Shown: one piece after another, positions 47,568 to 60,134 of the stretch
How the letters are laid out: each line of letters opens with the position of its first letter
Numbering within the stretch: the first letter of the stretch is position 1
Source: Delphinapterus leucas
Lineage: Eukaryota > Chordata > Mammalia > Artiodactyla > Monodontidae
Direction of reading: 5' to 3'
NCBI RefSeq assembly: GCF_002288925.2
Contig: NW_022098050.1
Location: 7,143,361 to 7,207,360 of the forward strand
DNA: 64,000 nucleotides
Translations under genes and position numbers: made by a program
Notes under the pieces: generated by a model
What the model was told of the DNA's origin: nothing
What the model saw: the letters and a program-made list of their open reading frames with translations, nothing else
Database searches by the model: none

Positions 47568-49108
47568 TAATTCAGGGGCAAAGAGAAATTTCTGGGGGAA
47601 AGGGTTGGAGAGACTGTAAAACTTTGAACTCCTGCCTCATCTTCCAAAAGTCTAGACTTTATTGCCTTTCTGGCATTGATGTCTATACGCTTATTACTTT
47701 AGATAGAGACTGAAAAATATTAGTCATCCTTAAGTGTCTAGCTGGAGGGCAGTCAGCAGAGTGATTAAGCCAAAAGAGGTTATAATTCATCCTTCAAATT
47801 CGTGGTTAAAGGCATTCTGCTGCATAACTTTTCACCTGTGAAGTACTCCACAGCTCTTAAGTCATCTTTTACTAAATGGAAGTCCCAGCTTCCTAGAAGA
47901 ATAGATATTATTTTTAACCCTTCACTTCTCTTGCTTTCAACAAACATGTTAAAAACAATTAAATTTTGGCTTGCAATTTTCATTTCCTTTTTATTGTTGA
48001 ATAGTGGCAGGGTTCTAGAATCTACTTAATATTGCATCTAGACTTAACGTAACATAGGGTGATTATGAGGGCCTTAGATACGTGTGATCATGGTTTTTAA
48101 AATCTGATTTTCTAGAAAGAAAACACAAGTTTCTATCTTTTGTCGACAAATACATAGACTGAGACAGTGTGACCAAACTCAACGGGAAAAGAGGTGAGGA
48201 CAGGACTCATGGAGATCTTAGGCACTCTTAGGGTCTTAGGATTCTTAGGCATATAGTATATTGCCTGTCACTCAATAGACATTCACTAGAGATTGAGTAC
48301 ATGAGTGAATAAATGAATGAATGCACATTATGTGCTTTATATTTGGAATTGATGGAGTCCCACTTTTGAGTGGCTAAATGGTACATTCTCGCTTATGAGA
48401 GTCCTCCCCTCACAGCTTCTCCACTTTCAACCAAATGTGCTGGGATTGAATGACTTGGACAAGTGCCAATGAACAGAAGTTGCTGAATGGGCTGCCAGGC
48501 TAGGACGGGGTCAGGGATGATGTATCAGTGGGTCCCTGCCTATGGCTTCCTCTATGACCAAGCTTCTCTCCATCCTACCCTTTATCCCACAACCCACTTC
48601 CCAGAATCTGTCCCCATTTTCTCAGCATACTTATCTGTATTGCCTCCCAGAGTGCTACCCAACTCAGGATCCTTCCCTACCTCCCTCCAAAGGGACCTTT
48701 TTGGAAATCTTACAAGACAAGTGAGAAGCAGAAACATATCCATGAAACAAACCCCTTTAATCTGGAAAAAATAAATCCAACACCCACCAAAAACTGACAG
48801 ACACCTGCTCATGAACAGCAGTGGCGGTGTCGTGGATTTGCTTGCTAGCTGTTTCACTTGCTGAGGGAATTGTTTTGATTTTGCAGGCTGTGGAAGATCT
48901 GGGGAAACATACTCTAATATGCAAGGCATAGGCCCCAATTAATGTTTCACCCATTGTGTGGGGCTTGACAGTTCTCCTGACTTGCTGCAATCATAAGTGT
49001 GAAACTCTGGGGGTTTCAGTTAAATTATTTTGTGACACACAGCCTAACTTTTTCATTCCAAACCTTACCTTTTATTGAAAGAATTTTAGGGTATTGCCTT
49101 AATACAGT

Positions 49109-49110
<2 letters not shown>
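47568..49110. other. Unassigned DNA, 1.5 kb
   Basis: A MIR/L2-type end is visible near 48250-48330 (cactcaatagacattc ... gaatgaatgcac). I recognise nothing else. The frame at 48487-48774 and its opposite-strand overlap at 48582-48938 are unlike known proteins. Confidence 0.4.

Positions 49111-49111
<1 letters not shown>

Positions 49112-49178
<67 letters not shown>
49112..49178 (+). repeat. Compound (TA)n(CA)n microsatellite
   Basis: About 14 ta units (49112-49140) run directly into 16 ac units (49141-49172) and then atatacatac. Overlapping frames reading HTHTHT or CVCVCV arise from the repeat. Confidence 0.97.
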
Positions 49179-49179
<1 letters not shown>

Positions 49180-49526
49180 TACACCCTGTTTTGTTCAAAG
49201 AAAGATTTGTTGTAAGTGTAAGGGGCATCCCATCCCTGCTTATTGTGGTTACAGCTCTTAAAGATCAATTTATGTCTGATAAATAACCAATAAATCCACA
49301 GTTCTGTATAAGATAAGCATTCACACTATAAAAATACGTAGAGGAAGGGGGGAAAAGTTGGTAGTTAACAGCACACACGTAGCTGAAAGCTGATCTTGGG
49401 TGAGTGGTTTGGGCTGGCGGGCTAGGAATAAGAGGATACAGAACAGGTTGATGGTGATTGTTAAGAATCACTAGATTGCAGCAGACACTGTTGAGGTCCT
49501 GCTCATACCCCCTCACCCATTCCACC

Positions 49527-49994
49527 TGTGGTGGGTTTAATAGTGGCCCCCTAAAAGATCAATCCATGTCCTAACCCTCAGAACGTGTGAATATGACCTT
49601 GTTTGGAAATAGTCTTTGCAGATGTAATTAAGTTAAGCATCTTGAGATGAGATCGTCTTGGCTTTAGGGTGGGTCCTAAATCCAAAGACAAATATCCTTA
49701 GAAGAGAAGAGAAGGGGAGAAGACACAGAAACACGGAAGAGAAGGTGATGTTAAGACAGAAGAAACTGGAGTGATGTAACCACAACCCAAGGAATGCCAA
49801 GGACCACCTGGAGCCACAAGAAGCTGGAAGAGGTGAGGAAGGATTCTCTGCAGAGCCTTCAGAAGGAGTGTGGCCCTGATGACACCTTGATTGCAGACTT
49901 CTGGACTCCAGAACTCTGAGAGAATCAACTTCTTCTGTGTTTAAGCCACCTAGTTTGTGGTTAGCTGTTATGGCAGCTCTAAGAGACTAATACC
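49527..49994 (+). mobile_element. MLT1-type (MaLR) solo LTR with 5-bp TSD
   Basis: Starts tgtggtgggtttaatagtgg, contains 'tgcagatgtaattaagttaa', 'ggtgggtcctaaatccaaag', 'gaatgccaaggaccacctgg', 'acttctggactccagaactc', 'tttaagccacctagtttgtg' and ends 'gagactaatac'. The 5-bp direct repeat ccacc flanks it (49522-49526 and 49995-49999), as retroviral integration leaves. No internal sequence remains. Confidence 0.85.
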
Positions 49995-50129
49995 CCACCT
50001 CAGTGTGTGCTGGCAGGCTGGACTTCCAGCTACCAGAATCTGCATTTCCTTACCCGAAGTCTTCCTCTGGCTTCCAAGCCCTACTTTTGTCCACTTGTTG
50101 ATCAGGCTAGGCCAGTTGTTCTGGGAAAG

Positions 50130-50490
50130 AGGTAAGGAACATCCATATTAACAACTAGATGCTCATAGTTTTCAAAATTCCTTTCTCATCCTCATTGTCC
50201 AGTCAGGACTGATGGGAGTAGATGTATACGGACACTAGCCCCCTTGCCCCTTGGGTGGGGTGACTCTGAGGCATACATCCTATGCTGGCTCCTGGAATTT
50301 AACTCCAACTATGCACAGTGGTAACTAGTGTGACGAACTTGGTACTGGTGTCCCTCCCTTCCCCAGTTTCAATTGTCTACTTCCATATCAGTTTTTGGTG
50401 AGATCATCTCCCAGATAAATTCCTTCTACTTGAATGCTTGTCTTGGGGTCTGCTTTAGGGCGGAACCCAAAGCAAAACATAAATATAAAG
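50130..50490 (+). mobile_element. LTR-like repeat, 3' end style
   Basis: Ends 'ccagataaattccttctact', 'tgcttgtcttggggtctgct', 'gggcggaacccaaagcaaaa', closely parallel to the 3' end at 62860-62930 (ccaaataaagtacttgtgct ... aaggtctcctggggaactca). The two appear to be the same LTR family; name unresolved. Confidence 0.5.
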
Positions 50491-53400
50491 GAAATGACAC
50501 ATTGTCCTGGTAGCTTAGAGAAGGTACCATCTCAGTGATGTGATGCCTTGGGCATTTTCCTGGGCTGTTTTATGAAAGTTGTCTGATTCTGACCTTAGAC
50601 CAAAGAGAAACCTGCTGTCATTAAAAGTGATCCCTCAAGATGTGTATTTATTCACAGCCTCCTTTTGAGAAGGATTTGAGGTAGCATTTGAATTGTGCTA
50701 TTTAATGTATCATATCATATTCCTTTTTCTCCCCACTGTAAAATAAAAATTATGGTGCCCTGGTACATAATTGGTGCTTAATAAATATTTGTTGAATGAA
50801 TGATTTACTTAATATATACATATTTTAATATCTCAGAAAGCCTCCCATATATATATTATAAAAATTAGTTTAGGTAATATCCTGGAAATGAATAAAACAT
50901 TTGTCTTTCCCTTCAAGTGAAAATATTTGATTGATACTGTTTTCTAGACCACTGTTCAATGAAATATGTACTTTAATCTAGTTAATATCCATAAGTAGTT
51001 TATCATATTTCAACTTTAAATTGTTCATCAGTCTATATTTTATATATAGAAGTGATTAATAAGCTATATCCCTGCCCTCTAGGTTGGGGTCAGTGCTAGT
51101 AAATGGCAAGTGGCCGTTTTTATTTTATGCAAACACGTTTTTCTCTGTGTTAACCATCAGATGCTCTCTTTTTAGAGTTTTCCAAATTCTTTTCTCATCT
51201 TCAGTGTCCAAGTCTACATAGGTTACTCTTTCTTCTACATACCGATTTTTGTGAAATTTGAAAAAAATTATGATTTAATAAGTAAAATATCATAATTAAT
51301 TTTCCAGATATTATATTTCAACTTTTCCATAAGTTTTAATTTAGTATGCCTTTCCCTTTTTGGTTCCCATAGACTCTTTCTTTGCTTGCATTTAAACAAA
51401 CAGACCAAAAATTGCTAAGTGGAGAAAAAGGTGAATCTTTTCTCTTATAATGATTTTCGCTGAATGCAAAACCTGTCCTCATATTAAAAAATGCTTGCTT
51501 GTTTGATGTTTGTCTTAAATAATGGTTAAATGAATCTTCTCCAAATACTGATAAAAATTTTTGAAGCCACTGACTTCATTTCTCTTTTTAATCTCTTTTC
51601 AAAACACCAAGGAGATGGACTGAAGGTCAAGTAAACAGGTTCATAAACAAAGGGTAATCGACTCTACAGGATTTAAAGAATAAAACCTTTTTAGTGGCGT
51701 GCCTTGGTGCAGCCAAAGTGCGTTAGTTTCAAAATTATCTGGAAATAACGGCACAGTACAATCTCTGTAGAAAATACATTTGACCTTTTAAAAACGTACT
51801 GCCCACACTGACGATTTTTTTTCCTTAAGAAAATATAGGAAATTATGACAAGTTTCAAGTTTGTTGAAAAAGAGGGCAGCTGGCTGTGGAAAATTCTACT
51901 GAGGTCATACAACCAAGAAATGACTATTTCCCTCCTTCCAAAATCAGCAGGCTCTCTTTAAATTCTTACTACTCATTTCTTAACAGAACACTTTTGGGTC
52001 CATGCAGTCAATCCAGAAATCTTTATTGGAAGTTTCTTAGATCCTCAGAATGAAGTAGATAATCTTTCTTGCTTCCATTTATTAATTTATTATCAAAAAC
52101 ACCATTCACTGGAAGAAGTATGAGCAAACTTTATATTAATATAACTAGATGGTGTATTAACTTTAATCTTTAATAAAAATTTACAGAGTGGGAGAGAAAT
52201 GTGATAATGTTTCAATACCCATTCTTATTGTGTGTATTCACAGTGAATGAAATGCTTATCCTTATTTTTCCACGGCAGGAAACAAAGTATTTTTTATCAA
52301 AAGGAGGCCATTTGCTGACTTGCAGATTTGTATGCGATTTTAAACATTGTTGAAAAGTGCAAAGTCTGGGGACAAACATCATAAGAACGAAATTAAACTG
52401 AGGTATTTTGTATTGAAGTACAAAATCCAGGAATTAAGGAACTGATTGAGCCAAGGATGAAACCTAAATTAAGATTCCATTATTGTGTCAGTCTTTGAGG
52501 GAGGGAAGAAACCGCATCATCTAGATTTTATCATAAATTTAGGTGCAAATAAGTTTTCAGTTGAGGTTATGAATTGAATTTAAAGGAGCACAAAGTACTT
52601 TATTAATAACTTTTAGATCTTTTATTATTTTACGTGGCAATCGGTCCAGACATCACATAAATAAAAAGGGAAGCCTCCGCGTTTCTTTGCTGCCGAAACT
52701 ATTTCACATGATTTTTTTTTCATTTCTAGACTAATCTACTATCAGTGTACTTCTCTCAGTGACTTTGCCATGATTTTTAATGGGTTTTGGATGGCTTCTT
52801 TTTAAATTTGTGATGCAATTTCAGGTGTAAGGATAGACCACTTCTTCCCAATTATCCTTTGGAATAGTGAGGACTTAGAGTCAGTGATAATTTAATGATT
52901 CATACACTGCTCTGCAATGCAGTATGTGATATTCTTACACAGATCTGCCCAATCTGGCTGCTTATGCCAGTTCAGAAAGCTCTGGGGTCTCAGCAAAGTG
53001 GCTTCTCTGGCTTTGACTGTAGGTTTTAAGATATAAAGTTTCAGCTAGAGATAATAGGAATAATTACTGTTCTTCACTCTGGGTCAACGTGCCAAGAACT
53101 GTGTGCTAATCAAGCCTCTCCCCTAGTCCAACTCTGAACTCGGGGCTCCTGGGCTCACCAGCCCAAGGGGGATTGAGGACAAATCTCTCATCACAATGGA
53201 TTCTTGCACACAGTAGTTTGATCTCAAATTTTTAAAATAATTTTAAAAAGAGAGAAAGCCCAAACTTCTTGCACAAAAGGAGACTGAACCAGCTTTCTGG
53301 GTGAGGTGGATGCCGCAGGGAACCGAACTGACAGGTCAAGCTTTTCCACAGGACTGGGCTGTCGTTGAAGGCATGTGCGAGGCAAGATTCTCGTCAGCAG

Positions 53401-54989
53401 TCAACACAAAATATCGTGCTTTGTGTTACGTAGGATCTCAAGGGCATGTGAACTGGGACTCACCATCACCCGGGTCTGAATGGGACATTTTTCAGGGATT
53501 CTGTCACTGTTTGTCACTCCTCAGGATGCTCGTGAAAAAGGAAAACACTGAACAGAAGAGCTAGACACTCTTATACATGGAGTAGACTTTAGCAGATTAC
53601 CGTCAAAGCCATCCGTCTTCGTCAATAGCCTGTAGAAAGAGTGGCGGGATGGACACAGCACTGTTCTGTTGTCACCAGCTTTGCTTCTCTGTTGCCTGAG
53701 ATTTCTGAGCCTCTCGGACATTACAGCAGAATTGTAGAACAATGGAGATTTTTCTCAGGGCTTCTGTAGTCAAGCAAATCCGTTTATAAAGAATGATTCA
53801 TTGTAGAGGTTATGTGAGACACCACCATTCAAGACCTTTCCAGACACAAACCAGATGATAGCTTAACAATTCAAATACGCATGAATCTTTTCCCCCTACA
53901 GGTTTAAGCTTTATGATACTAAAGACATCAATACTTGTGTTTGGGCAGATATATTCTGTCTACAGGACTAATGATTTATGGCAACTTTATAATCCCACCA
54001 AGCCTAGCCAATGTCTTCTGTATTCCTTGGGGAGCGGGTCCACTAATGTAGGATTATAAAGAGCAGAAATTGTATCAATTTGTCAGACGGCGCCCATTGC
54101 AACTTTCCGTGACAAGGCTCCAAATTATATTTATCCCTAGGATCAGCTGAGATGAACTCCTTTTACCTTACAAAAGCCTAGTTACATTGCCAAAGTATAA
54201 TTTTCAAAAAGTTAAAAGCACAACTCATATGCATGTAGTATGAACACATGTTGGAGATTTATTAACTCATTAATGAGAGAATTGGTAACAGGGTAAAAGC
54301 TGGTTGAAAGAGCATTTTTGAGGGACTGAGTATTTATAGGCATTTAAAAAGGATATTAAAATAAATTGCTATTAGATACAAAACTAATTTATGTTCTACA
54401 GGACAATAAAACACCGTAACGGTTGGGACTTCCTTTTCAGTTGGATAGAAATTATTTGCATTGTAACTGGAAAAGATCTGCAAGTTAACATTAATTTCAC
54501 ACAATTTGAGGCAGTGATTAATAGTAAATAGCAAAGTCAAACAAAGGTACATTCCTGTAGATAAGTAGACAATCCTTAGTAAGCTTGCCCCAATATGACA
54601 TTGAAAGGACTTTATTTTCAAGGTTTAGATATTTTTTCTTAACACCTTGTGTTACGTTAATAAGGTGAGCTTAGATTTCATTTGCTCCTGCCTGCCTCCC
54701 CACCCCTGCCCCAGTTTGATTTAAGGCCTTTAGGCCCTACAAAATATCCACTTCCCTCGGCCAATAGGAATTCCAGGGACTAACCAGGGGGACAACAGAT
54801 CATCTTTCTGCTTGACTACAACTCTACTCCGCTGGGTGCCTTGGCTGCCACTACTGCCCCTCTGGCCTTCACAGTCTCTATTGTCCCTGCTTAGCTGTTG
54901 ATGTGGTATTACCAGCTTCTACAGGCGCACTGGAACCTTCGGTCCTGCTGTCGAGTGCATGGTGGTCTCTTCTTGGGTGGATCTGCCCT
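50491..54989. other. Repeat-poor block
   Basis: Apart from a MIR/L2-type end at 50740-50800 (aataaatatttgttgaatga), I recognise no transposon across about 4.2 kb, by far the longest such run here. No convincing frame: 53301-53564 and 51691-51912 have no family resemblance. Blocks near 51680-51900 and 53930-54140 look compositionally balanced, like conserved non-coding DNA, but that is only an impression. Confidence 0.45.
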
Positions 54990-55270
54990 GTTCTGATAAA
55001 TGTTTAACAACTGGCTCTCAAAAAAAGCCCTGATTTGTAACATTTGGCAATTTTCATGGTGTAAATACTCCCACTGTGGCCAGTTTCAAGCTGTCAACCA
55101 GCTAATCTGGTACAAGCCAGCTCCAGCACACCATTGGCTAGAGGCAGGAAGGGTGCCTCTCACAAATGAGATTAAAAACTGTTCAAGAACCCCACAGCAG
55201 CTCTCCAGAGGCTGTCTCCAGGGTTTAGTAACTCTCAGCACTTTTTCTTACAGCTTTCCATGTTCCTCTT
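54990..55270 (+). other. Possible dispersed repeat, unnamed
   Basis: The stretch 'caactggctctcaaaaaaag' ... 'ggtacaagccagctccagca' gives a sense of familiarity as a mammalian interspersed repeat, but I could not place it in a family. The 90-codon frame here has no support as a gene. Confidence 0.25.
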
Positions 55271-56669
55271 GATGACCTGGTAGGAGGGTCTCAGCCATTG
55301 CAGGGAAGAGGCAGTTCCAGTGGGCTTGCCAAGCCTGACCAGCACTTGGTTCACACCTGAGTCTTGAGAATGCAAAGCTATAAGAAAAAAAAGCTTGGAG
55401 CTGTTTTACTAAAATCCCTGGAAACACTCAGCCTCAGGAGCCCTACTGTGGGATCCTGGAGTAATCGGAACTTGTTTGAAACTGCTATAAACTAAGAATT
55501 TAAATGTGCACAACCCAAATACAAATGTACTCAGTGTTCTTTCTTAAATCTAAGTAAGAATCATATATTTGGGGGTAGGCTTAGACACCACCCATTTGCC
55601 AGAGAGCTAAGAATCTGCCCCAGTGTTTATGCCCTGCTATTATAGCTAATACCCAAACCCTTGCCAGTTCTGAATGACAGAATAACCAATAGAGCTTTGC
55701 TGCATTGTTATGGCTAAAATTGACCAACCTAAGAATTGCCTGTCAACCTTGTCTTCTTTGAGGAGTTGCTCATTTAGGATCCTGTTTCACCACATCACCT
55801 GGAGCATTTGGTTTTCTTACACCTCCTCCTGATCCTTTATGTACTTCTTGAGTGCTGTGAACAGAGCTGCACACAGTGTCCCAGCTGGGAACACGTTGCA
55901 TTTGGTACAAAGATAGAAATAAGTTCTGATTTATTTGATATACCTCTTCAGAGGCGTTGCAACATTTTGCTGGTTTCTTTTGTCTGCAGAAGCGTGCCAA
56001 ATCAATGCCTTCAGGAGTTCAGCCAGATATCTGCACGTCTGGGAAATTTTCTGTTTATTACACTCCTCACGTGGGCAGGGACCCAATCATGGCTCCTGCT
56101 AACCCATTCAGGGCCTTTGTCCAAAATAGAAAGATGCTCCTTCCTCTAAGTGAAAGTAGCTCTGTACCAAGGCACAAGACTTATTGAGCAGAACACGAGC
56201 TGGATTTCAGCATTAATGTCTAGGGTGTTTGACTGCATTCACCTTCCTACCCAGAGCACTGCTCATCATTCATCGTTTTCTACTGACTCTAAACCAGACC
56301 TTTTCCCTCTACAAGAGTCCCTTCAAAGCAGCACCTTTTCCAGATCCTCTCTGAAGGAGAAATGCTACAAAGGCTATCCATTTTTTTAGAATCTGGGAAA
56401 TGCAGCAGGCTGGGCATTAGCCCCATGAGGCTGAGATGCCTACTGCCTACCCCCATTCCAGACCTCTGTTCCTGTCTAGTGGGCTTCCAACTTTTCATTT
56501 TTGCATACCTCCTAAAATAAAAAGAATTTCAATGAAAACTATGTAGCCCCTAGGACATTTTTAAGTTGACATTTAAATTTTTAAATCTTAAACCTAAATA
56601 GCTGTAAAGGATGTGATTTGTGGTATATTACAAATATTGACATTTAAAAATAAAACTCTTACATCAACC
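55271..56669. other. Unassigned DNA, 1.4 kb
   Basis: Nothing recognised. The 113-codon frame at 55808-56149 begins with a hydrophobic stretch (FLHLLLILYVLLECC) but overlaps other frames on both strands, and I recognise no family, splice structure or promoter around it. Confidence 0.35.
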
Positions 56670-57029
56670 TGTCTTAGTTCGTTTGGGCTGCTATAACAAA
56701 ATACTATAGACCGACTGGCTTATAAACAACAGAAATTTATTTTTCACAGCTTGGGAAGCTGAGAAGTCTAAGATCAAGGTGCCAGAAGGTTTGGTGTCTG
56801 GTGACGTCCCACTTCCTGGTTCATGGATGGCCATAATTTTGCTGTGTCCTCACATGGAGAAGGGAAGAGGGAGCTCTCTGGGGTCTCCATCAGGGCACAG
56901 ATATCATTCGTGATGGTTCTGCCCTCATGACCTAATCATCTCCCAAAGGCCCTACCACCAACTACCATCACATTGTGGGTTAGGTTTCAACATATAAATT
57001 TTGGGGGGGGATTATTCAATCTATAGCAG
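56670..57029 (-). mobile_element. MLT1-type (MaLR) solo LTR
   Basis: A very clear antisense MLT1: 'tgtcttagttcgtttgggct', 'gctataacaaaatactatag', 'ggcttataaacaacagaaat', 'ggtgtctggtgacgtcccac', 'cctcatgacctaatcatctc', 'ggtttcaacatataaatttt' and end 'caatctatagca'. About 360 bp, starting TG and ending CA. Confidence 0.92.
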
Positions 57030-57919
57030 AATTATCCAAAGGAATCTAAATATCATAGTGATTTGATACCAGCTATCACTCTTTTAAAACATACACGAAC
57101 AAGCTCTTCTTTAACAGACAAAAATTCTATATCCTTCATCTCACTAAACTCCTGTTCCGTTCTGCTTCCCTCGCAGGATTTTATTTTAATGTAGTATATT
57201 TGTGTGTTTGAGAGAATTTTATTAATCACTGTATTATACTCTCTACACTAAAATATATATAAATTAACATCATTATTATTTTTATTTCCTATGACTACAA
57301 GCTCTAAGTGTTTAAAAATGTCTTCTGGGTTGAGTAATTGTTATAAAAATTAGTTCCCAACTGATTAAAATAATACAAATATATTACAAATTTTGGTAAC
57401 CATTAAACATAAAAAGTAAAATTTTATTGAAAATACATTTTCTAATAAAGCAAGTGGGGATCTTTAAAAATATTTCATGTATCTATGGATGAATATTTTT
57501 TATTGCTAGAATGAAATGGGGCTTAGCATGATTTTATTCCAATTTTTTTAAATGAAGTCAGCCATAAATAATATTAAGGGAAGAGGTTTGTTATATTAAT
57601 TTTACTCTGTTGTTTGAACTCCTTGCAAGTTATGTACCAAAAAATCCATGGAAAATGGAAATCTATTTTCAAGAATAATCTTAAATGACCTATCAGCTGG
57701 CAACTCAGTAATCTGATGAGATCTGGAACCACCTGACTCGCAAAAGTTTTATGACCCAGTCTTCAGAATCCTTCACTTTTTTAATGCCAACCCCAGTTAT
57801 ATTGCATTGTACCTTTGGCATTTTGGAGATTTTCACACCCCAGGGCAATGTACCAGAGTAACATTCAGGAAGGAAGACATTCAATTAACAGTCACTTTTT
57901 TATTAGGGGGGCAGCTACA
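57030..57919. other. Unassigned AT-rich DNA
   Basis: Strongly AT-rich with no recognised repeat or coding region. 57660-57850 is more balanced in composition and might be conserved non-coding sequence; this cannot be judged here. Confidence 0.35.
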
Positions 57920-58150
57920 CTGTAATCAATAAGGGTTTGGGTTCTCAAATACAACTGCCTGGATCCAAATCACTTATGAGAGTTGTGTAATTTCTATATG
58001 CCTTAGTTTTCTCATTTGTATAGTGGAGGTAATAATAGTATGTATTTCAAAGAGTTGCTTTGAAATTTAAATGAAATAATGCAGTGTTTAGAACAATGTC
58101 TGGCACACAGTAAGCCCTTAATACATCTTGTTTGCTATTGCTACTATTAT
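57920..58150 (+). mobile_element. MIR SINE
   Basis: Sense MIR order: 'ggtttgggttctcaaataca', 'gcctggatccaaatcactta', 'tatgccttagttttctcatt', 'gaggtaataatagtatgtat', 'aatgtctggcacacagtaag'. Nearly complete. Confidence 0.85.
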
Positions 58151-58429
58151 TATCTGTGTTAATATGGAAAGGGAAGAATGTGAAAAAAAGTGTGATTTCA
58201 CTTTATTGACTCTTTCCACTTGCACGCTAGACCTGATCTCAGGCCTGCTTGTTATACCAACATGGCTGAGAAGTACGGTCCTTTAATTAATCAACCATAC
58301 TGATTAAGAGACCATGGCCATATATTGATTAGCAATTTCCAAAGCAGCACTGTACAATGAAATATGCAGGAAGTGAATTTTTTTCATTGTATATAATCTA
58401 CTCTTTAATGGATTAGGAGGGTTTAAGCC
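58151..58429. other. Short unassigned stretch
   Basis: Includes the AT-rich 'ggtcctttaattaatcaacc' followed by 'atactgattaagag', which carries several ATTA/TTAATT cores of the kind bound by homeodomain proteins. No other recognised feature. Confidence 0.3.
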
Positions 58430-58905
58430 CCTGTTACAGATTGGGTTCCCCAAGAAGCAGATTATGAGATGGAAATTAACATGCAGGAAGTTTACAGGGG
58501 AGAGCCCTTGGGGTCAGCAGGAATGGAAAGAAGGTTAAGGAAGCAGGAATGAACAGGAGAAGGCATCAAGCTACAACGCAACCTCTATTGATACCTACGC
58601 CCATCTCATCAGGGAGCTCTGAGCCTTGGATGCCCCCTCAGAGTTTTCTTGAGTTGGAGCAAGGGGGTCCAGCCTTTATATCTGTGCACTGACCAAACGT
58701 TTGATGCAAGCTACCCGGAAAGGAATCATGACCATGGGCGAGGTAGTTTACTTTAGCAGAGGCAATCCTCAAAGAGGGCTGACAGCTGAGGGCCACCTTC
58801 TGATAGCACTACCAACAGCTAGGGCAATAGTCCGTCCTCCCTTCTGAAGGGGGATCTGGGTGCCACATCAGAGTGTCCACTAACTGATCCTTTGAGCACC
58901 ATTAT
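58430..58905 (+). mobile_element. Dispersed repeat, family unresolved
   Basis: 'agattgggttccccaagaag', 'aacatgcaggaagtttacag', 'gagctctgagccttggatgc', 'agctagggcaatagtccgtc' and 'gggatctgggtgccacatca' match a mammalian interspersed repeat I remember without its name. It resembles the insertion at 21161. Confidence 0.45.
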
Positions 58906-60119
58906 TTTAATGTCAGTTACCCGAATACGATAGATGTACAGTTTTGTTAAAAGAACCTTGCTTTGGCTTTTCACGGAAACAGAATTCAAGTGGTCTACTT
59001 ACTGACTGTGAAGCAGTGTCATCCTTGTACCATGGAGGAATTCTGAGAACATAAGTGTTTTCGTGCGCGCGCGCGCGTGTGTGTGTGTGTATGTGTGTGT
59101 GTGTGTGTGTGTACGTTTCAATACGATCCAGAGGCACTGTTTTCTTTCTCTCCCTTCCTGCAAACCATCTTCCCACTCTCCCAGTATTGCTTTATCTGTC
59201 TCTTCTGTTCAGTGTTTTTAATACTACATTTCGTTGTAACAGAAGAGAATATAAGTCAGAGCCATGGGGGAATTGACCTTTTTGTGTTGTTTTCTACAGA
59301 TGCTGAGGATTAGCTGAAACAGGCAGTTTTGAGGGGAAGGATTACCTGAAGGGCACAGTAGTCCCAGGGGAGGGAGGTCAGTGTTCTGGCAGAGATGATA
59401 GTCCTAGCAGCTGGTATCATATGGCAATGGTGGGCTGGGGACAGTGGGGTGAACACTGGCCACTGGGTCTCGGTTTGGGAATAATGTAGGAGTGGCCATC
59501 TTTCTACCCAACCACTTTGTGCCCAGTGTCTGCTGGAGTTGAGGATTAAACATGGAGCTAGCACTAACTTACACCTTCCTTCACCTTCATATTAACTTGT
59601 TCTATCTGGGATTTATACTTTTCAAGTTATTGAAAAGCATTCCTCTTGCCAAGACTGCTTGTTAGTAAGGGCCTGAGGAGGAAGGCAAGACACCGTCATT
59701 GTTCCTACCACCGTTTCAGTTCGTACGTACGGTAGCGCAGGTGATTATTCTTGGTAAACATTTACCATAGGGAGAACAGAGAAAATCTCAGAGACCTTAT
59801 CTCTAGTAAATAGGAAATAGTGGCAGTAGATAGTGGTGTTCAAATGAAGGGTTCCAGCATTGTTTTCCCTCCACCTCAATCCCACTAGGGATTTCTTATT
59901 TTCTTCTTTTGTACATAGGTATTGAGAATTGAGAACTAACTGGTCAAATGCATGGCCTTTTAATGGAGGAAACAAATACTAGTTATAGTGGAGTGTAGGA
60001 TGTGGTAATGCAGGATGCAAAGTCAGCCAGACAACAAACATTTGTTGAGCATCTGCTGGTGGATACGCAGGAAAGCAAGGGGGCTTTAGGCAGTAGCAGG
60101 TGCTGTCCATGGTCTGCCC
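58906..60119. other. Unassigned DNA with a CG/TG tract
   Basis: The simple repeat at 59062-59113 is the only clear feature. An L2/MIR-like scrap (caaacatttgttgagcatct) is at about 60035. A 10-bp self-complementary cgtacgtacg lies at 59722-59731. Frames across 59055-59313 come from the repeat. Confidence 0.45.
59062..59113 (+). repeat. (CG)n(TG)n alternating purine-pyrimidine tract
   Basis: cgtg, then six or so cg units, then (gt)n with a single 'at' interruption at 59091-59092. Over 50 bases of near-perfect alternation, the sequence class most prone to left-handed Z-DNA. CG dinucleotides are otherwise rare in the neighbourhood. Confidence 0.95.
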
Positions 60120-60134
60120 TGTACCTTGTCTTTT

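Noticed and set aside
49025..49286. Frames encoding cysteine-valine or histidine-threonine runs
   Set aside because: Direct translation of the TA/CA microsatellite. The same applies to 58913-59313 over the CG/TG tract.
55808..56149. 113-codon frame with a hydrophobic start as a secreted or membrane protein
   Set aside because: No homologue recognised, overlapping frames on both strands and no promoter, splice or polyadenylation context; a chance frame is more likely.
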